From assembly GCA_035578155.1 (NCBI GenBank), contig JAPWDM010000023.1:1488001-1552000 (forward strand): DNA of 64,000 nucleotides. Direction: 5' to 3'. This DNA comes from Brachynemurus nebulosus (taxonomy: Eukaryota; Arthropoda; Insecta; Neuroptera; Myrmeleontidae). Positions 12,693 through 25,394 of this stretch are shown here, one piece after another. A program made the position numbers and the translations under genes. Numbering within the stretch: position 1 is the stretch's first letter; each line of letters begins with the position of its first letter. Under the pieces are notes generated by a model that saw only the letters and a program-made list of their open reading frames with translations, had not been told where the DNA came from and searched no databases.

Positions 12693-14365
12693 AAACAAAA
12701 GATTTTTAAATATACATTTTGTTCTATAAACAAACAAAGACGACTCAGCGTGGCGCGGCGCAGCGCATCTTCCACTAAAAATTTAATTGTTTGTTATTTA
12801 TGCAGTTGCAATATTGTAATGTTTAGAAATAAAAATAAGTAAGGCGAGGGCGACAAAACATAACATAATGCAATAGAAAATGAAAACATTTCGGTGGTAT
12901 TGCATGAAAAATGGAACAGTATTTCAGGTGGTGGGAGCGCTAGACATTAAGGAATTATAAAATCCCAAAGAAGTCTATCACATATTGTTGCAAACTAAAA
13001 TTGGAAGACTGTATAGTGATAATTACCAGCAATCGTATATCCACTAATCCTTTTTATCTACAATACTATCGAAAATTCTCTACACTATGTATAATATATG
13101 AAATTGTGGAGTTAAATATGACGGAAAACGATGAAAACGTATACGGCACATATAAATATTATGTTTTGTATACGTTTGCACTTTGTATATTATGTATCTC
13201 GTTTAAAATAACGACAAAAGACAATGATCAAAAATAATCACCAATCTATTAATAGATTGCATGTTATTTTAAGATGAGGACACACTTTTACTGTACTCTG
13301 ACACACACATAACATGCTGCAACGTGCCTTTTTGAAAAATTCCAATTTTTTTTTTTTATTGTATAGATATAGAATATTTACATGTTTATGCAAAAACGTA
13401 TGTATGTATTCAGTGAATCTAAAATATTTCGGAACAGTTTCACCTTAGATATTTTTCTAGACATTTTCAGTCACAAAATTTAAAAAAAAGAAAATGTGAG
13501 CGTGCTTGGGACCACACAACCGAAGTGAAAACTTCTTTAGCCGATTCAAATTGATGTATTCTATAGATAGTACTTTATTGAACAAGCCACGATTATGATG
13601 AGGGTGCGAAGTCAATAACAAAAATGCCGAAAACAAATAACAAATAATTATTTTCAAACCGAGGTTAGAACAATAATTTATGTCTGAAAATTGGCTTTGA
13701 AATAATAAAAATACAACAGATACCTAGTTAATATCAAATATCAGGGTGACCGAGCCCAGCTCAGTGAAAATTTCATTTGAATGGAATTTGTTGAAGAGAA
13801 CAAATGTACCAACCGATGATAAATTAGACAATTAACCAGTTGTTTATTTTCATAAAAAGTAGGATAAAAATGTAATAGTATTTTGTACAGTACATAAGTA
13901 ATTTCATAGTTGCCGGTAAAAATACTATTATTATTGATGGCCCCATCTGATCTAAATGCACTTTTTAGTGATAATAGTAGACATACTAAGCTGCATTATT
14001 TATTTTTTCTGTGATTGTACCTCCGAGAACTATGGAAAAAAATAGGAATTTTTTATTTTTAATTTTTTTAGGTGGTAGAAATTGTTAGAAAATTCTGTAA
14101 AAAATACAGAATATAGCACAACGTGCTACCTGATAAACAGTCTTGGTTTTATCAGTCTGGATGTAATAGTTTCGGAATAAAAAAATTTCCAAAAATACCC
14201 GCTCTAGCATATATATATATGGTCAATTATCTCAAGAACGCAGAGAGATCAGAGGCTAAAATAGGTGCCAATGGTATGTTTATTACTCACCGTTATCGCA
14301 ACATAACTTATTTTTAATAGACCTCTCTGGGGCTGCAAGCCCTATCTTAACCTGCTAGACCCTTT
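12693..14365. other. AT-rich intergenic sequence with one unrecognised frame
   Basis: No TIR or tandem structure seen. A 78-residue plus-strand frame at 13001-13237 has no familiar motif and sits without recognisable flanking signals. I treat it as non-coding. Confidence 0.4.
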
Positions 14366-14895
14366 TGAAAAGGGATTCCTTATATAACGTAGGTGAGCAC
14401 TAAGAAGGGATTTTTGGAAATTCACCCCCTAAGAGGGTAAAACAAGGGATGAAAATTTTCATAGAAATATGTAATTTTTTGAGTTAGAAATACGGAAATT
14501 GGTAATAGATTACTGGTTTGAACACAAAAGTTTCAGTACTTTTAAAAATTCATCCCTTAGGGGGTTGAAACAGGAGAAGAAACTTTAAATGAAAGTCTGT
14601 CATATAGAAACTTGAAATTTTAAACAGGAATTTCTTATATAACGTAGATGAGCACTAAGAAGGAATTTTTGGAAATTTACCCCCTAAGAGGGTAATATAG
14701 GCGATGAAATTTTTCATAGCAATCTGTAATTTTTTGAGTTATAAATATGGAAATTCGTGTTAGGTTACTGGTTGGAACACAAAAGTTTCAGTGCTCTTAA
14801 AAATTCATCCCTTAGGGGGGTGAAACAGGGAAGAAACTTTAAATGGAAGTCTGTCGTTTTTACAATTAGAAATGTGGAATTCATTGTTTAACGTA
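14366..14895 (+). repeat. Tandem duplication of a 255-bp unit
   Basis: Two units, with TTATATAACGTAG at 14380 and 14635 as the phase marker. Both contain GAGCACTAAGAAGG, CCCCCTAAGAGGGTAA, ACACAAAAGTTTCAGT and AAAAATTCATCCCTTAGGGG. They differ by substitutions. The array stops 16 bp before the 5' end of the Helitron at 14911. Confidence 0.85.
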
Positions 14896-14910
14896 TGTAT
14901 CCTAATCCTT

Positions 14911-15927
14911 ATCCTAATATTATAAATGCGAAATTGAGTGTTTGTTTGACTTGCTTTTACACTTCAACGACTTAACCAGTCAACTTGAAACTTTGCACAG
15001 ACATAGCCTGGGAAAGGAAGACGGTTATAGGCCATCTTTTAACACAGGAAAATATTTCATTCCCGAGGGAAAATCTATGACAATTATGACAGTTGACTAT
15101 TAAAAAGCGGAATATTGGCTTCAAACTTCGAATATTGTTAACCGAGGGGTTAGAAAAAACATAGGCGACTTTTTACCCTGGGAAAACATCTCATTCCTGT
15201 GAGAAATTTCATTTCTGTGGAAAAATATATTTTAAATGAAACAAAAAAAGATTCTTAGAATTTGTTCGAACTCTGTTCGTCGAGCACATACAGATAGAAC
15301 GATATACAGCGATAAACATAGGTTTTTACACCGATAAAGTATCTGATTCCCGAGGGAAAATGTATTTAAAATGACACAATGAAATAATGACAACTGACTG
15401 TTAAAAAAATGGAAAACTGATTTTTAACATTGCATATTGTTTACAGCGATGATAGAAAGGGACACAGACTACTCACTAGCCCGAGAAAATATCTGAATCC
15501 TGTGAAGTCTTATTCCCGTGGGAAAATATATCTAAAAGGATTAAAAAAAAGGATCACTGACTTCATTCGAACTTTGCATATTGTTAAAACAATGTTATAG
15601 TCTACTTTCTACCCAGAGAAAACATTTTATTTCTGTGGGAAAATGAAAATACATTTTATACGTTTGAACTAGATGTCATAATTTCAAAAACCACGAGTGG
15701 AAAGGGTGAGCGGGTTCCAGCACACACTACGTCGTCAAAAGTATGGGTACACCTTGAGTCAAGGTGTGTCCATACTTAGTGTATTTAATGTTATGGTACA
15801 CTACCGTGTCAAAAGTAGGACTACCCCTTGGGTCAAGATGTGCCGATACTTCTGAGGACGTAGTGTGTGCTAAAACCCGCTTAGTCCTTCTACTGCCACG
15901 CGGGCGAAGCCGCGGGTAAATGCTAGT
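14911..15927 (+). mobile_element. Non-autonomous Helitron with intact termini
   Basis: It starts TCCTAATATTATAAATGCG preceded by A and ends GCCGCGGGTAAATGCTAGT followed by T. That gives 5'-TC, a GC-rich hairpin (GCGGGCGAAGCCGCG) just before 3'-CTAGT (CTRRT), and insertion between A and T, all canonical for Helitrons. The interior is non-coding and made of degenerate repeats of the type ATTCCCGAGGGAAAAT / TTCTGTGGGAAAAT at roughly 150-bp spacing. A nested palindrome lies at 15719-15871. There is no Rep/helicase frame, so it depends on an autonomous partner. Confidence 0.8.
15719..15871. mobile_element. 153-bp palindromic MITE nested in the Helitron
   Basis: AGCACACACTACGTC at the left end is exactly complementary to GACGTAGTGTGTGCT at the right end. 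Two inner half-palindromes (GTATGGGTACACCTT / AAGGTGTGTCCATAC, and a diverged second copy) fill it. It could be a passenger insertion or a duplicated piece of the Helitron's own interior. Confidence 0.65.
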
Positions 15928-17114
15928 TATTAAATAAAAAATTCTTTATAACAGATTTTAATTAATTTTACAAAAATCATAATCCATGAGCTTTTAATTT
16001 TATTGATACAAAGTATGGTATTGCAAAGTTGTCTTCAACTTCAAGAGGAAAAACTGCTGCTTTTACTTTTTAAAAATTTATTTTTACTGAATTTTACCTA
16101 CATATGATACTATATCTATTTATTCTATTTAATTAATACTATACAGTCCGAGCACTTTCACAGTAAACTTTCTCAGCAGCCGGCAATATTTTTAAAGAAA
16201 TTTTATATAAAGAAATACGTAAAATGATTCAATATGTGTAAACATACGTACATATGTATACATTGAAATTTTTAATAAAATTAATAACAGGAAGTAAGAT
16301 AATAAACTGGTTAAAATAAATATAAAAAAGCAAACAGTAATAATATAAAATATTTTTATAAATATTTTTGTGTTTTGTTTATTCTAAAAATGTGTATAGA
16401 AATCAACACATAGTGTTTTTGTTTTGTAAATACTTGTTTGTGGTAACATCGCACGCATAATGTATATTCATTGATCACGATCGACCTCTGCGGTTGTTGT
16501 CATTATTTTCAGATGCCGAAAACGTGGACAGTAAATTGTTAATATTCATTAATAATTATAATCTTACTCATACAATATTTATGATTTCCCATTTTAATTG
16601 TTGGTTTATTTACTTCAATAGATTTCTCCTCTTTTTATTTTCAACAAATATGATGCTCCAATGATTAATATAGATATTAACACTATAAATAAATGTTACC
16701 CAAAATAAAATTTTCAATATTATTCTTCCTGACGATGAGGTAAATTTCGAAAGTCGATACGTAATCTTATAAATTTATTTATTAATACAGATTTCCACAA
16801 AGAAAATCTTTTAAATGCAAATAACTTTTTTGGCTAATATCAAAATAAAATCGAATTCATCAATTATCCAATTTTATATCAAAGACAATAAAATTACAAC
16901 AAAACAAAAACCATTAATTTTGTTATGCTTCTGCTATTAAAAAAAATTATTTTGGGAAATAAACTTTTACAACAATATATAAAACTCATTTGTCTCTCAT
17001 TTGAATTATAAATAAAAATGAAATTTATAAATATGTATATGTATTTGTCAACTACTTTTTAATCTTTTCTCTCTCTCGTTTTAATATTAATGTTTTCCAT
17101 GAAACATTTACTAC

Positions 17115-17147
<33 letters not shown>

Positions 17148-17399
17148 AATATACATAAGCTTTCTCCAACAACAAGTTATTGCATGAGTTTTATCTCTAA
17201 AGCAATCAATTAAATTCAAATGAACTTTAAACCTCTAAAAAGCTAGCTAAAACGCTACTGCTGGTTAGAGCTACTTCCTTCCAAAATATAAAAATATATT
17301 ATTTTTTTAAACGTTTACTGCATTTAGTGATGGGCATAATCGTATAAAGCTCGAATTATTTGCTAAATACTACCTAATAATATGGTTGTGTATACATAT
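15928..17399. other. AT-rich intergenic sequence with poly-A run
   Basis: No bounded element recognised. An uninterrupted run of A lies at about 17115-17141; no retrocopy-like sequence was recognised upstream of it. Confidence 0.4.
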
Positions 17400-19112
17400 G
17401 TTACGGCTAATACGCATGAAATAGAAAGCTAATACGCATAAAATAGAAAATACGCGTATTAACCGGATAATACGAGTATTATACGAATGTCGTGAATAAT
17501 CGCGACAGGAGTACGCAAACGACTCTTCTATTAGCTAACAAATCGGTTAGGACGCGTTGTTTCCAAAACGTCTTGGTTTAAATCGTTTAAATGTTTGTTT
17601 TTATGTCACCGAAGGATGACATATTAATCTCGTTGTGTCATTATAGTGGGGGAAAAATTAATAATAATAATAATATATAATATAATAATTATAGAGTTGT
17701 ACATGCATATATTGAATAAACGCAAGAGGGCTGTATTCTCACTGTATTATAGAGTTGTACATGCATATATTGAATAAACGCAAGAGGGCTGTATTCTCAC
17801 TGTACTTAAAAAACGAGCCAAAAATCATAAATTAACACTTTCACTGAGGTGACATTACTTAGTGCGTGTCAAAAACACGTACTTGACGATTTTTTTCAAC
17901 ATACTCACAGTATTACATCATCCGTTAAAGAAATAACGTGGCAACAATATCATCAAATAGTAACGATCGAAATTTCTTCAAAAATTCAATAAAAGTATAT
18001 AAAAACATTACATAAGAAACCGTGTCTATTTATCTCACAAGGAAATATTCCGAGGTGTCCCTCTCCGATTTCGATGATATCCTGATATATTATTCTTTGT
18101 CGAAATCTAAGAGACCCGTATTTTTTTATCTGCGGAAAACCGGTCTGAAGGGGTGCAATCACCCTTCAAAAATTGGGGAAAAAATTTAATTTTGCAAATA
18201 TCTCGAAAATGGTAAGTAACCTCCACAAAATTGATAATAAAACCCTTGAAAGAGTAGAATAAAAGAAAATAGAAAAGATAAGTTTTTTTTCTTGCCAAGC
18301 CTGTTTTTCGGAAAAATTTGAAAAATTTCAGAAAAATCGTTGTCCAATAGGAGAGGAGAAATTTATCCCATGCGTATCATTTCCTATTTATTTTTGTTAG
18401 ATTGCTATGAGTGAATGTAGTGATTTCAGCAAATTGAAAAAATATATAATTTCAACAAGTTCAATCTGAAAAAATATACATTATAGGACAGTATTTGAAG
18501 AAACTACGGCAAAATTTTCATGATTATGTAAGGCCCCTAAGTCATTAAAAAAATACACAAAATTTTTTTTAATCCTTTTTGAGCATAAAGAACCCTTTTT
18601 AAAATTTAAAAAAAAAAAATACGTTACAAAAAAAGTTTCACAGATTCTACGACAAAATTTTCGTTATTGTGTAAAGAAGGTACGTGTTAAGTATTGTGTA
18701 AGGTCTTTAAAAAAATACATAAAATATTTTTTTCTCGCTGTTTTAATCATTCTAAGTCTTCTAAAATATATCCTAAATGTATCTCAGTGAACTCTGTTAT
18801 ATTATTTTACTTACAATACATAATTATGTACATACCTAGAATTAGATTAATTTGTGAATAACGTTCAGAGCTTTAAATGTACCTGTAATAGACTCCCAAC
18901 TTTATTAACTAAAAGTTACAAAAATTGTGTAATAACCAACGGTCATTGGTTATAACCGTAACGCCTCGGATAAACCGTGTAGAAACCGGAGGATTGCCGA
19001 AGAAAATCTTTGAAATACATCCATTTCGTCACATATTATCCGGTGTCTTTGGCTGATTCGCGATTTAGCTGGCTAGTACGCGTAATGGAAGTTTTCGCAT
19101 ATTAGCCGTAAC
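17400..19112. mobile_element. 1.7-kb TIR DNA element with ACATAT flanks
   Basis: The left end GTTACGGCTAATACGC matches the reverse complement of the right end GCATATTAGCCGTAAC at 15 of 16 positions. Both are flanked by the direct repeat ACATAT (17394-17399 and 19113-19118), a probable 6-bp target duplication. Sub-terminal regions repeat the motif (TAATACGCAT, TACGCGTATTA, CTAGTACGCGTAA). The interior is non-coding and hosts the dispersed repeat 17689-17896. The superfamily cannot be fixed from these features. Confidence 0.65.
17689..17896 (+). repeat. Copy of the 11438-11935 repeat with a 58-bp tandem duplication
   Basis: A 58-bp unit starting TTATAGAGTTGTACATGCAT occurs twice without change (17689-17746 and 17747-17804), so the duplication is recent. 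Downstream, TTAGTGCGTGTC and CGTACTTGACGA match 11440-11500 in reverse. Relative to that copy about 200-300 bp are missing between the two shared parts. Confidence 0.75.
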
Positions 19113-19635
19113 ACATATACCAAAAAATATGTTTCTCTCACCTTCATATTTCGTACAGGTGAAGTTGGGACAAACATTTAAAAAAACACTTCAACAAGTA
19201 CCTATATAATAACGGTACATAACAACTACACAACACATTATCCACCACAATTCTGTATGATTTCTATGATCGAATTTTACCAATTATTTAAAAAATCGGG
19301 TAATCGATTTTGTTTAATTCGAATTATCCCATCATTAACTGCACTCGCAATGTTATTTTTCATGATATATGTAATTCATCGTTATATTAACGTTCCGTTA
19401 GTCCATTAGTGTTAAATAAAGAGAGACAATAGAATTATATACTTCTGTTTTTATTTATTATTTCTCATTTGTTATGTCATAGTTATAAATTTTAATAAAA
19501 ACTATTTAAAAAAAAATTTTCACACTGGGAACACATTTTAACTAAATTACAGGTCATATTTTACACTTTTAAGTTAACTTTAGTAACACGAAATTTTATA
19601 ATTAGAAAATTTATAATTGATGAAAAATAATTTAA

Positions 19636-19641
<6 letters not shown>

Positions 19642-19712
<71 letters not shown>
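19642..19712. repeat. (TA)n microsatellite
   Basis: About 35 TA units. The flanks (AATTTAAATATAC, then ATACACATAATAATAA) do not match the Helentron-like family. Confidence 0.95.
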
Positions 19713-19715
<3 letters not shown>

Positions 19716-19799
19716 CACATAATAATAAAACTGTAACGAGACCGTTTCCGTACATGGAATATTTTTTGAAAATTGTACTGGTACTGTAAATAGTTATCG

Positions 19800-20126
19800 A
19801 TATAGATATCAAAACAGCAATTTTTAAAATTTTTGTCTGTCTGTCCATCTGCCGGTCTGTCTGTCTGTCGGTTCACGCATCACGCCCAAAACTATTGGAC
19901 GGATTTTAATGAAATTTGGTGTGGTGATAACATATTACCTAGGTCAACATTTAAGGTACTTTTTACTCCGGGAAAATGCCTCATTCCTACGAGAAAATAG
20001 AAAACCCATTTTGAGCATGTGCATGCATTACACAAAACTATTGTTCTATGCAAATGCTTTATAATTATTATACTTATATTCTTCTCACTGATTTTATGCG
20101 TGAATGACGTCGTGGATACGGCTAGT
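19800..20126 (+). mobile_element. Helitron-type relic
   Basis: It contains a (GTCT)n-like stretch (CTGTCTGTCCATCTG, CTGTCTGTCTGTCGG), the phrase CGGATTTTAATGAAATTTGG and CTCCGGGAAAATGCCTCATTCC, which matches the internal repeats of the Helitron at 14911-15927. It ends GGATACGGCTAGT at 20126. The canonical 5' end is absent. It is probably a 5'-truncated or rearranged member of the same family. Confidence 0.5.
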
Positions 20127-20613
20127 GTTAAATATAACATAATAGCAGGTTAAATAGAAATTTTAAAAGCGAACATCTTTATTGTGTTTTTTCCTTGGCT
20201 GTCAAAAAATACAATAATTTAATAATAATTAACACTCGGTAACACAAGCAGCAATCCTCGGTTTCTAGTTTCCAGTTTTTATGAAACTTTGGTACCTATA
20301 CATGTTTTACAAGTAAAAATAATGGACCCCTATTTTCTGTTGATCTATCATCAAGGCTACTTAACCCTTTTAAACAAAAAATATGGAAAATTTTTTTGTC
20401 TCAAAATGCCGTACTTTTTAGTGCCAGTGATAAGTACAATAGATAAGGTTACAAAAAAATAAAAAGAAAAAAAGTCAAAGATCCCAACATCAAAAAAGTG
20501 AACCTTAGGGGAATTTACAAAATACACATTATACTAAACTATGTTGATAAAATTGAACATTATTTAGAATTACACCGTATTTCGGAAAATCTGTCACAGA
20601 TGGCGACACCTGT

Positions 20614-21144
20614 ACCAGTTCCATAAAGTACGTCACACTAATTTCGTGATTTTTTGACTCCTCCCTTGTCCTTTTCACAGTTGGTCACATTGGTGGGACC
20701 CTGCCTCCCTAGCGTGACGTCACATATTTGGCATTTTAGACAGAAAGTTTTTTTCCATATGATTCAATTAAAGGAATTAAGTCTGTTTAAAACATGTTTA
20801 AATTAAACTAATAAAAACATGATTTAAAACATAGGAACACATGTTTAAAACATTTTGAACTGTTGGTTTTATAATTTAAAAAAAAAAAAAAACTGCTTTT
20901 TTTTCATCCCTGGTGTGAACTCGCCAACAAAACAACTAAAACCTTATGCCCGCCCATACAGGTAGAGTCGGAAATATTTTTAAGTTTTTAGTTAATAGTT
21001 CAAAGTTGGTATTTTAACACTTAGATGTATAAGATTTTGAAATGTGACGTCACGAAACTTAGGACTCCCACCCCTTGTCACACAATGTCACACTTCCTCG
21101 ACCCCCTCCCTCCCTCTTAACGTGTGACGTGCTTTATGGATGGT
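20614..21144. mobile_element. TIR MITE with CCATAAAGYACGTCACAC ends
   Basis: The left end ACCAGTTCCATAAAGTACG (then TCACAC) and the reverse complement of the right end ACCATCCATAAAGCACGTC match apart from a small indel. The interior includes TGACGTCACATATTTGG and its counterpart AAATGTGACGTCACG. This terminus resembles the widespread arthropod repeat end CCATAAATTACGTCA as I remember it. No coding capacity. Confidence 0.65.
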
Positions 21145-22229
21145 CCCTAATACATATCACAGCAATTTGAGCCGCCATATTGTAGGACGAGTTAACTCGT
21201 CTTAATCATTTAAAGAGTTAAACGATGAAATTGCCCATCAAAATTAGAATAAAATTTAAATTTTGTTTGATTAGTCGAGTTTTAAGGGGGGATTTTCATC
21301 TACCAATCTAAAAATAAGGTGTATTTTTTTTTTCGTATAAAAATATAAATAAAGTATTCGGGATTTTAACATGTTTCTGGGCTAAGTACAATTAAAAAAT
21401 CAGTGACGCACATGATTCAATGCTTTTCCGTGTAACAAACAGAAAAATACAGTAGTGTCGTGTGTGGTACAGTACATAATATACGCATATTCAGAAGACA
21501 GTCGACACAGCTGTGGTATAGAGAAAATGCGGAGTTTCTGATGATGTCATAGCGTCTGGACGAAGGTGTTTATGGATATTTGAAAAATTTTTTTTTTGAT
21601 AGTTCAAAAAATGTCTGTGAGTCATTGTCATTTTTCTAATAGCTGATGAAAATTATTGATCGAAATTAATCATTCTTGTATTTTGTAAATCCTTAACATT
21701 CAAATAATTGTTTATTATAAATATCACTGACACAAGTTTGGAGCACAATACGTCAATTTTCTTATACGTTCTATTTACTGTTTACTACTCATCGTTTCGG
21801 TGTGAACCAGCTATTTATTAGTACATACGCTATTCTTGATAATATATACCTATAATTTTGTTCAAAATAATATTATAAAATGTATATATATAACGAAATA
21901 TTACCATAAACATAATATATTTACTTACATAAAAATCTACTTACACACAAAATATATATTTTTATATTAAATATAATATTTATTTATTGCAAAATAAAAA
22001 TATTTATTTTAGTAAAATAAAAAACATATTTTTATTTCCATATTTACGTATCATCATATGATGAAATCCTATCGTTAATCCCACGAGGATAAATAATAAA
22101 ATTATATCCGTTTTTTAAACGACATAGTATATTTGAATTAGACATTTGAATTATGGTATAATTCATTTGCTTTGTTTTATTATTTTTAGTCAAATTTTTC
22201 CTTGAAAAAATTAGACTTATACAGCCTAT
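21145..22229. other. AT-rich intergenic sequence, nothing recognised
   Basis: No bounded repeats or coding motifs seen. Confidence 0.4.
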
Positions 22230-22489
22230 ACGATAAGAAGAGAGGCGAGAGTAGGGGCGTAGTGGGGCTCATTTCGGACCCGTAGTGGGGCTCATTTTCG
22301 ATGCACCTATTACTATCAAAGTGGGGTCAAATTTTGGATCCGACCCAACCTTTAAGGGGGTGGTGGAGGGCAATAGAACTTTTCCAAATCAGTTGGAAAT
22401 AATGTTTCGGTCGATTATCTACAACATATCCAAAATTCAACTTCCTTAGATCATTTGGAGGAAGTAGAGGGGGAAAAAAGGATTTTGGC

Positions 22490-23110
22490 TGCATCTAACA
22501 CGCTCACAGCCCCCCAGAATTAACGTAGAGGGTTGAAATTTGGTGTGTTGATAAAGCTCGTGCCTAGGTTGTGCTTGTTGGAGGTCTTAATGTCTTACCC
22601 CCACCTCCACCATTTTTAAGCTACAATTTCATGCTTTTTCGACGTTTTCGAAGTTTGTACCACTCGCACAGGTCACCCAAATAAACCTAGAGAGCTGAAA
22701 TTTTGTATTCGGATTGAGTTAGTATCAAGGGGGTGCCTTTTGGGGTCTCAACTTTTAACCCTTACCCCCACTAGTTTTATATAAAAAAGAACATGATTTT
22801 TCTTGTTTTTTAACAGTTTCGTTCGGGTCAAAATCTCCCCAAAGAAACCTAGAGGGCTGAAATTTTATGTACAGGTTAAGTTAATAGCCAGCCACTGCTT
22901 TTTGGAGGTTTCAACTTTCAACCCTTACCCCCACGATTTTTATGCCAATATTTCCTTGATTTTTTTGCCTTTTTTTCTAACACACCTAGAGACTATCTGA
23001 GTAAACGTAGAGAGCTGAAATTTTGTACATGTATTGAGTTAGTATCCAGTTTAGGGATTCCACTTTACTTTTCCCCCCACTTCTCCCATTTTTACATCGG
23101 AATTCAATGG
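22490..23110 (+). repeat. Tandem repeats of about 160 bp in element X
   Basis: The phrase (A)CCTAGAGRGCTGAAATTTTG recurs near 22515, 22686, 22848 and 23000 (spacings about 171, 162, 157). Each unit also has AACCCTTACCCCCAC or a variant. The same units are present inverted at 63490-64000. Confidence 0.8.
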
Positions 23111-23530
23111 TATTGTTAAATGTGTTTAAAATGCTTTATATTTATATTATAAGACAAGTAGGCGAATAGCAAATTTAAAAGTTTAAAAAAAAATGAACTT
23201 ACTTTTATAACAAAAGCAATACATACATATTAAGTAATTTTAAAATGTTATTAAAGTTAATGTTTATTTATAAAGTAGGAATTTTGGATTTTTTTTTATG
23301 AAATAGAAATTTTGGATTTTTTTGGAAAGAGAAACTATCTTCATAAAGACCTTCCAGTTTACTATTTAAGGTCCTTTTAGCGAATTTCCATTCTGGAAAT
23401 TCAGCTATTACAGCCGGTGTCGACCGACTGTATTAGCTGAATTCAGCTATTACAGCCGGAAGCGACTTGAGGCCGGGACTATGGCAGAAATTTGTTTTGA
23501 GGTCCCTAGAACCCAAAAATAACATTCACT

Positions 23531-23692
<162 letters not shown>

Positions 23693-24059
23693 ATCAGCAC
23701 GATAACTCTCAAAGGAAATGTCCTAGGTTTACGAAATTTGGTGAGGACGTTGGAAGTCCAAAAATCTTGGATGAGTTCTTCAGCCAGACACGTTGGATGC
23801 CAGGAACATGGTTTTTGTTCTTGCAAAAAATTAGTTTTTTGCCAAAATTTGCTATAATTTAAAAGTTTGTGCCACATTTTTTTACACCATTGCAAAGACG
23901 GAAAAAAATCACATAAAAAAGGTTTTTGAACTATTATTCTAGGTTAGCTAGTTTTTGAGAAAATAAGAAAAAAAGTCAGTAGAAGGATTTGGACAGTTCT
24001 GGACCCACCATCCGATTTTTTGAGCGACCTCAAGGAGGAGGTACCACCTCAAAAAATGG

Positions 24060-24340
24060 AATACCCCTGTCGCAGCATCCTGCATAACATAGCGAATTTC
24101 CGTTTACAATAATTAGTTTTTCTACGAAGGCAGGTTACGTAGAATAATGTTACATAAAAACCATTTTTATGTAATTTTTCTCCTCTTTCCAATGGTGTAA
24201 AAAAATATTGCAGACTTTTGAATTTGGGAAAACCTTGGCAAAAACTAGTTTTTTTCACGAAAAATTCCCAAAAAACCATGTTTCCGGCATCAGCCGTGTC
24301 TGGCTAAGGAACTCATTCAATATTTTTAATAGATTTGAGC
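24060..24340 (+). mobile_element. Partial opposing Helentron/HINE-like copy
   Basis: It begins AATACCCCTGTCGCAGCATC and follows the family through TCTCCTCTTTCCAATGGTG and CGTGTCTGGCTAAGGAACTC, then breaks off before the (TA)n core. It lies head-to-head with the copy at 23379-24050 and forms part of the composite insertion. Confidence 0.7.
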
Positions 24341-24412
24341 TTTACTTTATGGTATTCCATATTTGATATTAGTAAATAAAGACACTTTATTTTGCAAAAT
24401 ACCACTTTTATT
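24312..24412 (-). repeat. Dispersed repeat shared with 36475-36590
   Basis: TTTATGGTATTCCATATTTG and TTTTGCAAAATACCACTTTT match the reverse complement of 36475-36590 (AAAGTGATATTTTGCAAAG ... GAAATACCATAAATTAACG). At 36.4 kb the same segment forms a palindrome. Class unknown. Confidence 0.6.
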
Positions 24413-24424
24413 GAATATAAATAA

Positions 24425-24840
24425 ATTTCCATTTACAAAAGTACGTTTTTCTCGGAAACTAGTTGATATAGAGTAAATAAAAATAAAAAAAACCTTCTTT
24501 ATATGATTTTTCCGCCTCATTCCGCCAAATTTTTTTCACGAAAAATGTTCAAAACACCGTAAACGTTTTCACGAAATTTCTTAAAAATAAGATGTTTCGT
24601 TCTTGCGTTATCGTGCGGACACATTTATATATATGTTTACTACGTGTCCGCACGATAACTCAAGAACGAAACATCTTATTTTTAAGAAATTTGGTGAAAA
24701 TGTTTACGGTGTTTTAGACATTTTTCGTGAAAAAAATTTGGCGGAATGAGGCGGAAAAATCATATAAAGAACGTTTTTTTATTTACATTTACTCTATATC
24801 AACTAGTTTCCGAGAAAAACGTACTTTTGTAAATGGAAAT
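24425..24840. repeat. Large palindrome of Helentron-like 5' halves
   Basis: Arms of about 208 bp (24425-24632 and 24651-24840) are nearly perfect inverted copies of the family's 5' block. They meet at GTTATCGTGCGGACAC / GTGTCCGCACGATAAC around an 18-bp centre with a short TATATATA. The outer end is complete only on the right (to 24874). A head-to-head arrangement of two 5' halves replaces the usual 5'-core-3' order. Confidence 0.85.
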
Positions 24841-25394
24841 TCACTATGTTATGCAGGATGCTGCGACAGGGGTATTTTAATATTTAAAAATAAAACACAA
24901 AGGCAATTGGCGGATAAGCATGGGTAGGAATGCCCTCGTACGAATTGTGTTGGCTTTTTTCCTACTAACTGCTATCGGCACCAAATTGAAATTTACTGAG
25001 ATTCATCCCTTAAAAACTTAAAACCTTTTTTAAAGCCCCGATCAGCCGGACACTCATCATCAGTTTTGAAACCACCAAAATGACAAATCGCTTGTAGACA
25101 TTCAATACCGAAGATGAAGGGGAAAATTCGACTTCCGTAATGGGGCCCCGTTGCTTACAGCGTTTTTTTTTTTTCAAATAAATTATTTAAAATAAATAAA
25201 TATGATGAATAAAATTTAAATTTTTCCCACCACAAATCTTTTTTTAGTTAAATTTTTCCAGGGCTCTCACCATAAAATATAAACACAGGTAACCCTCGAG
25301 CTACACGAAACAGTTACGTCATTTGCGTCAAGTTACATCACCAGATACTAAGATAAGTACCCATAATTACAAAAACAATTTTTTCTTTCTTTGT

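Noticed and set aside
13001..13237. A 78-residue frame as a small gene
   Set aside because: No motif, signal peptide or codon pattern distinguishes it from the many chance frames of this size in AT-rich DNA.
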